64,000 nt of DNA from Chitinophaga sp. S165 (GTDB taxonomy: Bacteria > Bacteroidota > Bacteroidia > Chitinophagales > Chitinophagaceae), in NCBI RefSeq assembly GCF_003182155.1, contig NZ_QGTG01000013.1, forward strand, positions 1 through 64,000. The letters run 5' to 3'. Of the stretch, positions 18,503 to 26,057 are shown one piece after another. The position numbers and the translations under genes were made by a program. Position 1 is the first letter of the stretch; every line of letters starts with the position of its first letter. The notes under the pieces were generated by a model. It did no database searches. It saw only the letters and a list, made by a program, of their open reading frames with translations, and was not told where the DNA came from.

Positions 18503-18724
18503 ACTTGAAAATTAGTACAAAATCCGCAATCATAAATCTATTTAGCGGCACATTTTTTTGGAGCAAACAGCGGCTGGCGGATGATGAGAAGGGGAGAGGG
18601 GACAGGACTGTTAAACATGTGAAAATTACTTATTTTTTAATGATTATTAAGTATCTTTGCCCTCCAATTAAAACTTTCGGGCCTAAAATCCGGGAGAATT
18701 TATAACAAAAGGAGGAACCAAATT

Positions 18725-20620
18725 TTGGCAGAAAACAACATTACTAACGAACAAAACGCTGAACAACAGGTACCTGCAGCAGCAGCTCAGGTAGAAACAG
18801 CGACAAAAAAGGCGCCTGTTGTGGAAACCGCTCACGATGATTTCGATTGGAGCGTAGACAAACGCAATGTCTCTTCTTATAGCAAAGAAGAAAAAGCGAA
18901 GTACGACGAAACGTACGACAACACTTTTAAAGTGATCGAAGAAAACGGCCTGCTCACTGGTACCGTAGTTGGTCTGACCAAAACGGACGTAGTGATCAAC
19001 ATCGGCTTCAAATCTGACGGTCTGATCTCTCTGAACGAGTTCCGCGATCTGCAGGGACTGAAAGTAGGTGATGAAGTTGAAGTACTGGTTGTTGAAAAAG
19101 AAGACCGCGATGGTAACCTGCACCTGAGCCGTAAACAAGCTCGCCAGCAACGTGCATGGGAAAAAATCGTGGAAGTTTACAAAACCGGCGAAGTGGTTAC
19201 TGGTACTGTTACCAGCAAAACCAAAGGCGGCTTGATCGTGGACGTTTACGGTATGGAAACATTCCTGCCAGGTTCTCAGATCGATGTTAAGCCTGTTACA
19301 GACTACGACCAGTTTGTAGGCAAAACAATGGAATTCAAGGTGGTTAAAGTTAATGAGGCCATCAGGAACGCAGTTGTTTCCCACAAAGCGCTTATCGAAA
19401 GCGATATCGAACAGCAGAGAGTGGATATCATCTCCAAACTGGAAAAAGGCCAGGTATTGGAAGGTACTATCAAAAATATCACAGATTTCGGCGCATTCAT
19501 CGACCTCGGTGGTCTGGATGGTCTGCTGTACATCACAGATATCAGCTGGGGACGTATCTCTCACCCAAGCGAAGTGCTCCAGATGGATCAGAAGATTAAT
19601 GTGGTTGTACTGGACTTCGACGACGAGAAAAAACGTATCAGCCTTGGTTACAAACAACTTACTCCTCACCCATGGGATACCCTGCCTGCACACATCACTG
19701 AAGGTGCGCGCGTAAAAGGTAAGGTAGTTAACATCGAAGATTACGGTGCATTCCTGGAAATTCTGCCTGGTGTAGAAGGTCTGGTACACGTATCTGAGAT
19801 CTCCTGGGCTTCTACTCCTATCAATGCTAAAGAATTCTTCAAATTAGGCGAAGAATACGAAGCAGTGGTAGTGACACTGAGCAAAGAAGAGCGTAAGATG
19901 AGCCTGTCTATCAAGCAACTGACAGAAGATCCTTGGGCTACTATCGAAACTAAATTCCCTCTGGACAGCCGTCACAAAGGTATCGTGAAGAACATCACTC
20001 CTTATGGCGTATTCGTTGAGCTGGAAACTGGTATCGGTGGTATGATCCACATCTCTGACCTGAGCTGGATCAAACGCTTCAACCACCCAAGTGAGTACAC
20101 TAAAGTGGGTAGCGAAATCGAGGTGGTAATACTGGGTATCGATAAAGATAACCGTAAACTGAGCCTGGGCCACAAACAGATTGAAGAAGATCCTTGGAAC
20201 ACTTTCGAAACTATCTTCCCGATTGGATCCGTTCATGAAGGTACCGTAGTGAAGAAAGATGAAAAAGGTGCTACAGTTCAACTGCAGTATGGTCTGGAAG
20301 CTTACGCTCCTGCCCGTCACCTGCGCACTGAAGATGAGAAACCTATCAGCGTTGAAGATGTGAAAGAATTCATGATCATCGAATTCGATCGTAGCGAAAA
20401 ACGCATACTGGTATCTCATACAAGAGTGTGGGAACAGGCTAAAAACGAGGAGAAAGAAGCAGTTGCCAAAGAAAAGAGAGCTGACGCTGACAAAACTCGT
20501 AAGGCTGTGAAAACCATCCAGAGCAAGGTAGAAAAAGCTACACTTGGCGACCTGGGTGCACTGGCTGAACTGAGAGAGAAGCTGAAGAAAGACGAAGGCG
20601 ACGAAAAGAAAGGTGAATAA
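18725..20620 (+). CDS. rpsA: 30S ribosomal protein S1
   Basis: S1 binds mRNA on the 30S subunit and helps initiation, which matters in Bacteroidota where Shine-Dalgarno use is weak. The protein is 631 residues with six S1 (OB-fold) repeats from about 75 to 560; typical repeat phrases are ITDFGAFIDLGG, IEDYGAFLEI and ITPYGVFVELETG. The N-terminal extension is acidic and low complexity, and the C-terminal tail is highly charged. Translation starts at TTG 18725, preceded by an unusually strong ribosome-binding site AAGGAGGA (18708-18718). No nearer in-frame ATG exists. A -7 box TATCTTTG lies at 18652-18659, giving a leader of roughly 60 bases. Confidence 0.96.
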   Translation: MAENNITNEQNAEQQVPAAAAQVETATKKAPVVETAHDDFDWSVDKRNVSSYSKEEKAKYDETYDNTFKVIEENGLLTGTVVGLTKTDVVINIGFKSDGLISLNEFRDLQGLKVGDEVEVLVVEKEDRDGNLHLSRKQARQQRAWEKIVEVYKTGEVVTGTVTSKTKGGLIVDVYGMETFLPGSQIDVKPVTDYDQFVGKTMEFKVVKVNEAIRNAVVSHKALIESDIEQQRVDIISKLEKGQVLEGTIKNITDFGAFIDLGGLDGLLYITDISWGRISHPSEVLQMDQKINVVVLDFDDEKKRISLGYKQLTPHPWDTLPAHITEGARVKGKVVNIEDYGAFLEILPGVEGLVHVSEISWASTPINAKEFFKLGEEYEAVVVTLSKEERKMSLSIKQLTEDPWATIETKFPLDSRHKGIVKNITPYGVFVELETGIGGMIHISDLSWIKRFNHPSEYTKVGSEIEVVILGIDKDNRKLSLGHKQIEEDPWNTFETIFPIGSVHEGTVVKKDEKGATVQLQYGLEAYAPARHLRTEDEKPISVEDVKEFMIIEFDRSEKRILVSHTRVWEQAKNEEKEAVAKEKRADADKTRKAVKTIQSKVEKATLGDLGALAELREKLKKDEGDEKKGE

Positions 20621-20645
20621 GCTTTTTTAGGTTGTTGAAATACAT

Positions 20646-20680
20646 GAAGGGTGTTCCGGTCACGGGACACCCTTCTTCAT
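20646..20680 (+). terminator. Hairpin terminator after rpsA
   Basis: GAAGGGTGTTCC (20646-20657) pairs with GGGACACCCTTC (20664-20675), 12 bp with one G-T pair. The T-tract is interrupted (TTCATTT). Confidence 0.7.
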
Positions 20681-20767
20681 TTACAGCTTATCCGTTCTGT
20701 ACCTTTAGTGGAATTCCCTGTTTGGGATTGCTGGAAATAATGAAAGCCGTTATTACTTCAATAAATA

Positions 20768-20797
20768 AAAAGAGCAGGCATAACCGCCTGCTCTTTT
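20768..20797. terminator. Second hairpin terminator
   Basis: AAAAGAGCAGGC (20768-20779) and GCCTGCTCTTTT (20786-20797) form a perfect 12-bp stem with loop ATAACC. It may be a back-up for rpsA or serve the minus-strand HAD gene. Confidence 0.8.
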
Positions 20798-20838
20798 CAG
20801 ATAAATGGAATATTGTATGTTTAATGTCGTAGTAGCGA

Positions 20839-20893
20839 TGTTCCGCGTATGCGTCGTATATACGCCCTATATGCATCGGGTATAAAGCGTAGT
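20839..20893. repeat. Intergenic repeat with 11-base period (locus 1)
   Basis: From 20839 the sequence divides into 11-base units, most ending in TA: TGTTCCGCGTA, then TGCGTCGTATA, then TACGCCCTATA, then TGCATCGGGTA, then a weaker unit. The unit TGCGTCGTATA recurs twice at 41199-41242. Confidence 0.55.
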
Positions 20894-20951
20894 CAAAGGT
20901 TGCCGGGGCAGAGCAGCGGATTCATTATCCGGAAGCCCCATCAATCAGAAA

Positions 20952-21611
20952 TTACGCTTGTAAACGGGCCAGTATCTCGTCATTGAACTCCAACAAGGAA
21001 TTGAGCTGTACGTCTGCAAGGGCATACCGTATATTCTGGCGGTTATGTGCCTCAGGTACCACTACAGTCTTCATGCGGGCTGCTTTGGCAGCCGTCATGC
21101 CTGTTACTGAATCTTCAAAAGCTATGCATTCCAGAGGAGTACTGCCCAGTTGTTTAGCACAAGTCAGATATACAGCCGGATGCGGCTTACCATGTGACTC
21201 AAATTCGGCGGAAGAAATAACATGGAACCTGTCCCTGATACCCATGTGGTCAACAGCAGATTCTATCAGCCGCAGAGGAGAAGAAGACGCCAGACCTATC
21301 TTAAAGTTCTTTTTTGTAAAATAATCCAGTATATATTCCAATCCCTCCATAGCCTCACCTTCTGCAACGATCTTGTTAATAACTGCATCTATTATCTCGT
21401 TGGTAACCTGGGTATTGTCTTTACCCTCCCATTTGAAGTAATTATGCCAGTAATCCACTACTTCTGCGGTACGCAGACCGGTGGTATGGCTGGCCAGTTC
21501 CATGGTAAGGTCTACTCCGACGGTAGCAAAGACTTCTCTCATTGCTCTTCCCCAAAGTGGCTCGGAGTCTATTAAAAGCCCGTCCATATCAAAAATCACC
21601 GTATTTATCAT
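20952..21611 (-). CDS. HAD-superfamily sugar phosphatase (YniC/HxpB-like)
   Basis: The 219-residue HAD hydrolase has the catalytic DMDG motif with nucleophile Asp8 and acid Asp10, a helical cap domain, motif II serine in LASSSPL, the motif III lysine in SHGKPHPAVY and the acidic motif IV in FEDSVTG. The closest familiar proteins are beta-phosphoglucomutase-like phosphatases such as hexitol or 2-deoxyglucose-6-phosphatase. The exact substrate is not determined. The start at 21611 is chosen because TAACTTTG, a -7 box, lies at 21643-21636 on this strand, just inside a nine-codon longer frame. Confidence 0.85.
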   Translation of the reverse strand: MINTVIFDMDGLLIDSEPLWGRAMREVFATVGVDLTMELASHTTGLRTAEVVDYWHNYFKWEGKDNTQVTNEIIDAVINKIVAEGEAMEGLEYILDYFTKKNFKIGLASSSPLRLIESAVDHMGIRDRFHVISSAEFESHGKPHPAVYLTCAKQLGSTPLECIAFEDSVTGMTAAKAARMKTVVVPEAHNRQNIRYALADVQLNSLLEFNDEILARLQA

Positions 21612-21847
21612 ACACTTTTCTTTTGTTCTGCGACGCAAAGTTAAGACAGAGTTTGGAGAAAGTGATATGGCTTCCGGTCCCGCATAAATAATAGTTATGC
21701 AGTATAATCAATGGTTATGGCGTCTGCCCGGTCTGGGAAGGCTCCTTTCCAGTGCAGGTATGCATAATGCCACTTTTTTGGAGCATATACCGTTCCGGCC
21801 GGTCTGGAAAAGGGCCGTTCCTTCACGTTTTTAGGGTTAAAATTACT
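21612..21847. other. Intergenic region upstream of the sulfur-operon promoter
   Basis: No gene is seen. CCGGTCTGG occurs twice in direct orientation (21728-21736 and 21799-21807), each followed by a GAAGG or AAAAGGG run. The first copy overlaps a hairpin (CTGGGAAG 21733-21740 with CTTTCCAG 21745-21752, with a short loop). These could be activator sites for the promoter at 21848 or for the HAD gene. Confidence 0.4.
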
Positions 21848-21878
21848 TTTGGAATTCTCCCCTATATTTTTACCTTTG
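21848..21878 (+). promoter_or_regulatory. Promoter of the sulfite reductase operon
   Basis: TTTG (21848-21851), exactly 19 bases, then TACCTTTG (21871-21878): a full match to the Bacteroidota consensus. Transcription should begin near 21885. An imperfect palindrome ATTAGT/ACTAAT (21880-21885 and 21892-21897) lies at the expected start and could be an operator or a 5' hairpin. Confidence 0.82.
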
Positions 21879-21911
21879 TATTAGTCTACTAAACTAATGG
21901 GAAATATAGGA

Positions 21912-21977
21912 ATGAATAGTGTTTTTTTGTGTTATGGGCGCCATTGCTCCTGTGCAATGGTAGACGAGGAGGCGTAG
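21912..21977 (+). CDS. Cys-rich leader peptide (candidate attenuator peptide)
   Basis: A 21-codon ORF runs from ATG 21912 to TAG 21975-21977, starting about 27 bases after the predicted transcription start. Cysteine codons are at positions 7, 12 and 14, with a His-Cys-Ser-Cys run at 11-14, which is far above the usual frequency of Cys. The last codons (Asp-Glu-Glu-Ala) contain GGAGGC, which can pair with the downstream terminator arm. No sulfur-metabolism protein function is implied for the peptide; the act of translating it would be the sensor. Translation has not been shown. Confidence 0.6.
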   Translation: MNSVFLCYGRHCSCAMVDEEA

Positions 21978-22057
21978 ATGTATAAGGAAAATTGATCGAT
22001 CAGAATCAAATAAGATATACAGAGCCTCCGATTTAATACGCGGGGGCTCTGCGTTTT
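21939..22057 (+). promoter_or_regulatory. Candidate cysteine-responsive transcription attenuator
   Basis: Mutually exclusive pairings are visible. Region 1 (CGCC 21939-21942, next to the CCATTGC/GCAATGG hairpin at 21941-21947 and 21954-21960) overlaps the Cys codons. It can pair with region 2 (GGCG 21971-21974). Region 2 (GGAGGC 21968-21973) can pair with region 3 (GCCTCC 22024-22029). Region 3 is the 5' arm of the terminator stem with region 4. A ribosome stalled at Cys12 or Cys14 would block region 1 and leave 2 free to pair with 3, allowing read-through. With ample Cys-tRNA the terminator forms. This model is inferred from pairing and codon placement. Confidence 0.58.
22020..22057 (+). terminator. 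Attenuator terminator before sulfite reductase
   Basis: CAGAGCCTCCG (22020-22030) pairs with CGGGGGCTCTG (22041-22051), 11 bp with one T-G pair and a 10-base loop, followed by CGTTTT. It lies 64 bases upstream of the sulfite reductase start, so it must be regulated or leaky. Confidence 0.82.
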
Positions 22058-22120
22058 ATAAAAGATAAGGAAGTATAACGTTTTAATATCTGATAATTTA
22101 CCACCAAGAAAATATTGACT

Positions 22121-24235
22121 ATGCAAAGCTTCAGAACCGAATTGGAAAATCCCGTGGTTGAGAGAGATATCATAGAGTTGGAGAAGAAAATCCGTTTATT
22201 CCGCGAAGGGCAGATCCCGGAAGAGAAATTCCGTAGTCTGCGTCTGGCTAGGGGTATTTATGGCCAGCGTCAGGCAGGTGTACAGATGATCCGCATCAAA
22301 CTGCCTTATGGTAAGATGACGCTGGAACAGTGGAAACGTATTTCAGACGTATCCGACGAATATTCTACCGGCAATCTGCACCTGACCACCCGTCAGGATA
22401 TTCAGATCCACTTTGTAAGCCTCGAAAGGACCCCTGAACTGTGGAGCAAGTTAGATTTGGACGATATCACGATCCGTGAGGCATGTGGTAACACGGTGCG
22501 TAACATTACAGCGTCAGACAAAGCCGGCATAGATCCGGAAGAACCGTTTGATGTAACTCCTTATGCAGATGCTGCCTTCAGGTATTTTCTGCGTAACCCT
22601 ATCTGCCAGGATATGGGGCGTAAATTCAAAATGTCCTTTTCCAGCAGCGTTGCAGATACCGCCTGGGCCTTTATGCACGATCTTGGCGTGATACCTAAAG
22701 TACGGATTGAAAACGGACGTGAAGTGCGTGGTTTCAAGGTAATGGTAGGTGGTGGTCTGGGTGCGCAGCCTTACCTGGCGCATGTAGGGCACGAATTCCT
22801 GGAAGAAGATCAGCTCATTCCATATATAGAAGCTATCCTGCGTGTATTTGACCGTCATGGCGAAAGGGCCAGCCGTCATAAAGCGCGTATGAAGTTCCTC
22901 ATTCAGAAAATCGGTTTCGAAGAATTCCAACGTCTGGTAGAGGAAGAATATACCGCTATCAAGTCCAAGTCTTTCCACGTGGATGCTGATGCCTGGGCTG
23001 ACCCTGAACTGCCGGCTGCAGATGCAGTATTGCCTGCATATACTATTAAAGATCCGAAGAAATACGAGGCATGGAAACAAACGAACGTTTTCCAGCAACG
23101 CCAGGCTGCCTACTATGCTGCCTACGTACGTGTTCCACTGGGTAACATTAGTTCGGTAATATCCCGCCAGCTGATAGAAGCGCTCAGACCTGCCGTCGCT
23201 AATGACGTGCGTGTTACAGCGAATCAGGGATTACTGCTGAAGTACATTCAGCCGGCGCACCTGCCTTATGTATTCAGTGTATTGGATGCAGCAGGTTTTG
23301 GTGAACCTGGTTTTGATAGTATCGCAGATATCACAGCTTGTCCGGGTACCGATACCTGTAACCTGGCTATATCCAGCAGTACTGGTATTTCTACAGCATT
23401 GGAACTTGTGATCCAGGATGAATTTCCTGATCTCGTATATAATAAAGACATTAAGATCAAGATAAGTGGTTGTATGAACTCCTGTGGCCAGCATGGTATT
23501 GCGGCTATTGGTTTCCACGGAAGCTCCCTGAAAAGTGGTGGTAAAGTATTACCGGCTTTGCAGGTGCTGCTGGGTGGTGGTATCGTAGGTGATGGTGTAG
23601 GTCGTGTTGCCGATAAGGTGATCAAAGTACCAAGTAAAAGAGGCCCGGATGTACTCCGTACCTTGCTGAAAGACTTTGAAGCGAATGGCCAGAAAACTGA
23701 GAAGTTCAATGATTACTACGATCGCCAGGGTGAAAGATATTTTTACGATCTGCTGAAACCCTTGACAGATCTGGCTTCCCTGATTGATGAAGATTTCGTG
23801 GATTGGGGCCAGGGCGACAAGTTTGCAACAGCTATAGGTGTAGGTGAATGTGCTAGTGTGGTGATTGACCTGGTGGCTACTCTCTTGTTCGAAGGCGAGG
23901 AAAAGCTGCAGTCAGGTAAAATAGCACTGGATGAGAAACAATATGCTGACGGTATTTATCATGCTTACTCCACTTTCGTACAAACTGCGAAAGCGCTGTT
24001 ACTGGGAGAAGGCGTAAGCTGTAACACACAGACAGGTATCATAAACGATTTTGACAAGCACTTTGTAGAAACTGGTAAATGGTCACTGGAAGGTAGTTTT
24101 AAAACCCTGGTATTGCAGATCAATCAGAATGAACCAACTGAGAGCTTTGCTAAACAATACTATCAACAGGCATCAGATTTCTACCAGCAGGCGCATTCAT
24201 TCAGACAACAGCCAGCGGCAGTTGTAGCACAATAA
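22121..24235 (+). CDS. Nitrite/sulfite reductase hemoprotein with C-terminal HEPN-like domain
   Basis: This siroheme and 4Fe-4S enzyme reduces sulfite to sulfide (or nitrite to ammonia) in the cytoplasm. From ATG 22121 it has 704 residues. Two ferredoxin-like half-domains and two siroheme/iron-sulfur halves fill residues 1-550. Cluster ligands are Cys407 and Cys413 (ACPGTDTCN) and Cys451 and Cys455 (GCMNSCGQHG). The last 130 residues resemble a HEPN helical domain (YADGIYHAYSTFVQTAKALL, then FDKHFVETG) but lack an R-x4-6-H nuclease motif. A TTG two codons earlier was rejected. The following siroheme genes and the Cys-rich leader favour sulfite as substrate. Confidence 0.9.
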   Translation: MQSFRTELENPVVERDIIELEKKIRLFREGQIPEEKFRSLRLARGIYGQRQAGVQMIRIKLPYGKMTLEQWKRISDVSDEYSTGNLHLTTRQDIQIHFVSLERTPELWSKLDLDDITIREACGNTVRNITASDKAGIDPEEPFDVTPYADAAFRYFLRNPICQDMGRKFKMSFSSSVADTAWAFMHDLGVIPKVRIENGREVRGFKVMVGGGLGAQPYLAHVGHEFLEEDQLIPYIEAILRVFDRHGERASRHKARMKFLIQKIGFEEFQRLVEEEYTAIKSKSFHVDADAWADPELPAADAVLPAYTIKDPKKYEAWKQTNVFQQRQAAYYAAYVRVPLGNISSVISRQLIEALRPAVANDVRVTANQGLLLKYIQPAHLPYVFSVLDAAGFGEPGFDSIADITACPGTDTCNLAISSSTGISTALELVIQDEFPDLVYNKDIKIKISGCMNSCGQHGIAAIGFHGSSLKSGGKVLPALQVLLGGGIVGDGVGRVADKVIKVPSKRGPDVLRTLLKDFEANGQKTEKFNDYYDRQGERYFYDLLKPLTDLASLIDEDFVDWGQGDKFATAIGVGECASVVIDLVATLLFEGEEKLQSGKIALDEKQYADGIYHAYSTFVQTAKALLLGEGVSCNTQTGIINDFDKHFVETGKWSLEGSFKTLVLQINQNEPTESFAKQYYQQASDFYQQAHSFRQQPAAVVAQ

Positions 24236-24270
24236 ACGCTTGCGGTTATCACATCTTTTAAATGTACACT

Positions 24271-25047
24271 ATGCAGAATATACATCCGAAATTGACACTG
24301 GTGGGCGCGGGACCTGGAGATCCGGAGCTGATCACTGTAAAAGGCCTGAAGGCCATACAGCAGGCAAGGGTGATCCTTTACGACGCACTTTCCAATAATG
24401 AGCTGCTGGAGCATGCGCCTTGCAATTGCCTGAAGCGCTTCGTTGGCAAACGGGCAGGTATGCATGTGTACTCCCAGGATGAGATCAACCGCATGATCGT
24501 GAAATATGCGCTGACTTATGGTAGCGTGGTACGCCTAAAAGGTGGCGACTCCTTTGTGTTTGGCCGGGGACAGGAAGAATTAGCCTTCGCCCAGCAGTTT
24601 AACATTGATACGGAAGTTGTGCCAGGTATTACAAGTGCGATCTCTGTACCGGGTATCAACAGGATACCTGTTACGGCGCGGAACGTGAGTGAAGGATTTT
24701 GGGTCCTGACCGGTACCACACAGAGTGGGAGCTTATCCCGTGACCTGGCTTATGCTGTCCAGGCAAATACTACCGTCGTAGTACTCATGGGGATGGGCAA
24801 ATTGGAAGAGATCTCAGCAGCATACATAACACAGGGCAGAGGCAATGTGCCTGCCGCCATCATCCAGAATGGTACACTGCCAGACCAGAAGATTGGTATA
24901 GGAAATGTGGCCGATCTGAAAGAAATAGCCTTGCGTAACAATCTGCGCAACCCGGCTATTATCGTAGTCGGAGAGGTGGTTCGTTTTCATGAAGCTTTCC
25001 AGGCGGTACAGGAAAAGATAGCAGAGCAGCTGAAAATAGCAGTATAA
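24271..25047 (+). CDS. cobA: Uroporphyrinogen-III C-methyltransferase
   Basis: SUMT adds two methyl groups from S-adenosylmethionine to uroporphyrinogen III, making precorrin-2 for siroheme. The 258-residue protein carries the N-terminal VGAGPGDPELIT loop, GGDSFVFGRGQEE (the GxPxxFGRG-type motif with Ser in place of Pro), VVPGITSAISVPG and the C-terminal NPAIIVVGEVV. An ATG three codons earlier (24262) is also possible. It starts 35 bases after the sulfite reductase and is almost certainly co-transcribed. No other cobalamin genes are nearby, so the product is expected to go to siroheme. Confidence 0.93.
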   Translation: MQNIHPKLTLVGAGPGDPELITVKGLKAIQQARVILYDALSNNELLEHAPCNCLKRFVGKRAGMHVYSQDEINRMIVKYALTYGSVVRLKGGDSFVFGRGQEELAFAQQFNIDTEVVPGITSAISVPGINRIPVTARNVSEGFWVLTGTTQSGSLSRDLAYAVQANTTVVVLMGMGKLEEISAAYITQGRGNVPAAIIQNGTLPDQKIGIGNVADLKEIALRNNLRNPAIIVVGEVVRFHEAFQAVQEKIAEQLKIAV

Positions 25048-25055
25048 CTTTATAT

Positions 25056-25103
25056 ATTACACATGATGGGTTACGTAACAGCACGTAATCTGTCATGTGT
25101 AAT
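25056..25103. repeat. Perfect 11-bp inverted repeat between cobA and the siroheme gene
   Basis: ATTACACATGA (25056-25066) is repeated inverted as TCATGTGTAAT (25093-25103). The loop holds a second palindrome, GTTACGTAAC. No T-tract follows. It could be an mRNA stability or processing hairpin inside the operon, and it argues against starting the next gene at 25063. Confidence 0.7.
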
Positions 25104-25119
25104 CAGTAATAGCACCATT

Positions 25120-25701
25120 ATGGAAGAAAATCATCTTTTCCCGGTATTTTTCAAGTTGAACCGCCTGCACGTACTTGTTGTGGGAGGGGGAAACATTGGA
25201 CATGAAAAAGTAAATGCGTTACTGGAGAATTGTCCGCAGGCCAACATTACAATTGTCGCTACATGGTTCCTGCCAGAGCTGACTGAACTTGTGAGGCATG
25301 CACCTAACGTGGAGCTGATCCAGAAACCATTTTCCTGTGGCGATATGTTGGGAAAAGATCTTGCCATTGCTGCAACTAACGATCGCGAACTGAATATGTA
25401 CATATGGGAAAAGGCAAAGTGCAGCCGGGTGCTGATCAATGTTGCCGATACTCCCGAACTGTGTGATTTTTATTTAGGTTCTATTGTCCAGAAAGGGCAT
25501 CTTAAAATAGCCATATCGACCAACGGGAAATCTCCTACCGTTGCCAAACGCCTGAAAGAAGTATTACAGGAAGTGATTCCTGGCTCTATCAACGACGTAC
25601 TGGATAAATTGCAGGTGATAAGAGACCGGCTGAAAGGTGATTTTACCGAAAAGGTAAAGCAATTGAACAGGATCACTGACGTATTGGTTCGAAAAGATTG
25701 A
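25120..25701 (+). CDS. Precorrin-2 dehydrogenase / sirohydrochlorin ferrochelatase
   Basis: A Met8p/CysG N-terminal-type protein of 193 residues. It oxidises precorrin-2 with NAD and may insert iron to give siroheme, the cofactor of the sulfite reductase two genes upstream. The start at 25120 gives the usual opening MEENHLFPVFFKL followed by the Rossmann loop VVGGGNIGHEK. Further family features are AATNDRELN, NVADTPELCDFYLGSIVQKG and ISTNGKSPTVAKRLKE. An in-frame ATG at 25063 would place the strong inverted repeat inside the coding region and add residues unlike the family, so I rejected it. It ends the operon; no clear terminator follows. Confidence 0.92.
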   Translation: MEENHLFPVFFKLNRLHVLVVGGGNIGHEKVNALLENCPQANITIVATWFLPELTELVRHAPNVELIQKPFSCGDMLGKDLAIAATNDRELNMYIWEKAKCSRVLINVADTPELCDFYLGSIVQKGHLKIAISTNGKSPTVAKRLKEVLQEVIPGSINDVLDKLQVIRDRLKGDFTEKVKQLNRITDVLVRKD

Positions 25702-26057
25702 CCCCTTAACCCTTAGTTTCTCCGTTTTCTTACATAACAAATGAATTATTGGCTGGTATAATGATATCAGCCTGTCTTGTTATACCCCATTTGTTTCAGT
25801 TAAAAAGGAACGCTGTTTCAACCTCTTTCGACTACTTATAAGTACTTTCTATTTACATTATAAATAAATATATGTATTTATTTATAATGAGATTGATGTG
25901 AAATACGGATGATGATTCCTATTTTTATATTGAAATTATAAATGAAGACATTTGTTTGTCAATATTATTACTGGTTATTTGAAATATAGTAATATTTAAT
26001 ATATAATGGTTCTATGGTAATAAAGTAATTTCTTTACAAGGATCGATCATCAAAACA
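25702..26057. other. AT-rich gene-free stretch
   Basis: Very AT-rich, with no ORF of note. It contains the palindrome TACTTATAAGTA (25833-25844) and a 15-bp inverted repeat at 25856-25889, described separately. The base composition differs from both neighbours. Confidence 0.6.
25856..25889. repeat. Perfect 15-bp AT-rich inverted repeat
   Basis: CATTATAAATAAATA (25856-25870) and TATTTATTTATAATG (25875-25889) flank the loop TATG. All but two pairs are A-T. It could be a hairpin or cruciform, or a binding site in AT-rich DNA. Confidence 0.7.

Noticed and set aside
18683..19789. Long open frame antisense to rpsA
   Set aside because: It is rich in Phe, Val and His, the mirror of the Glu/Lys-rich S1 coding strand, and has no domain.
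20688..20876. Small hydrophobic minus-strand ORF
   Set aside because: It runs through a perfect terminator hairpin and the repeat locus, and has no promoter or recognisable family.
21900..22060. S-box or other SAM riboswitch before sulfite reductase
   Set aside because: The conserved S-box core sequences are absent; the leader ORF and competing stems explain the region better.
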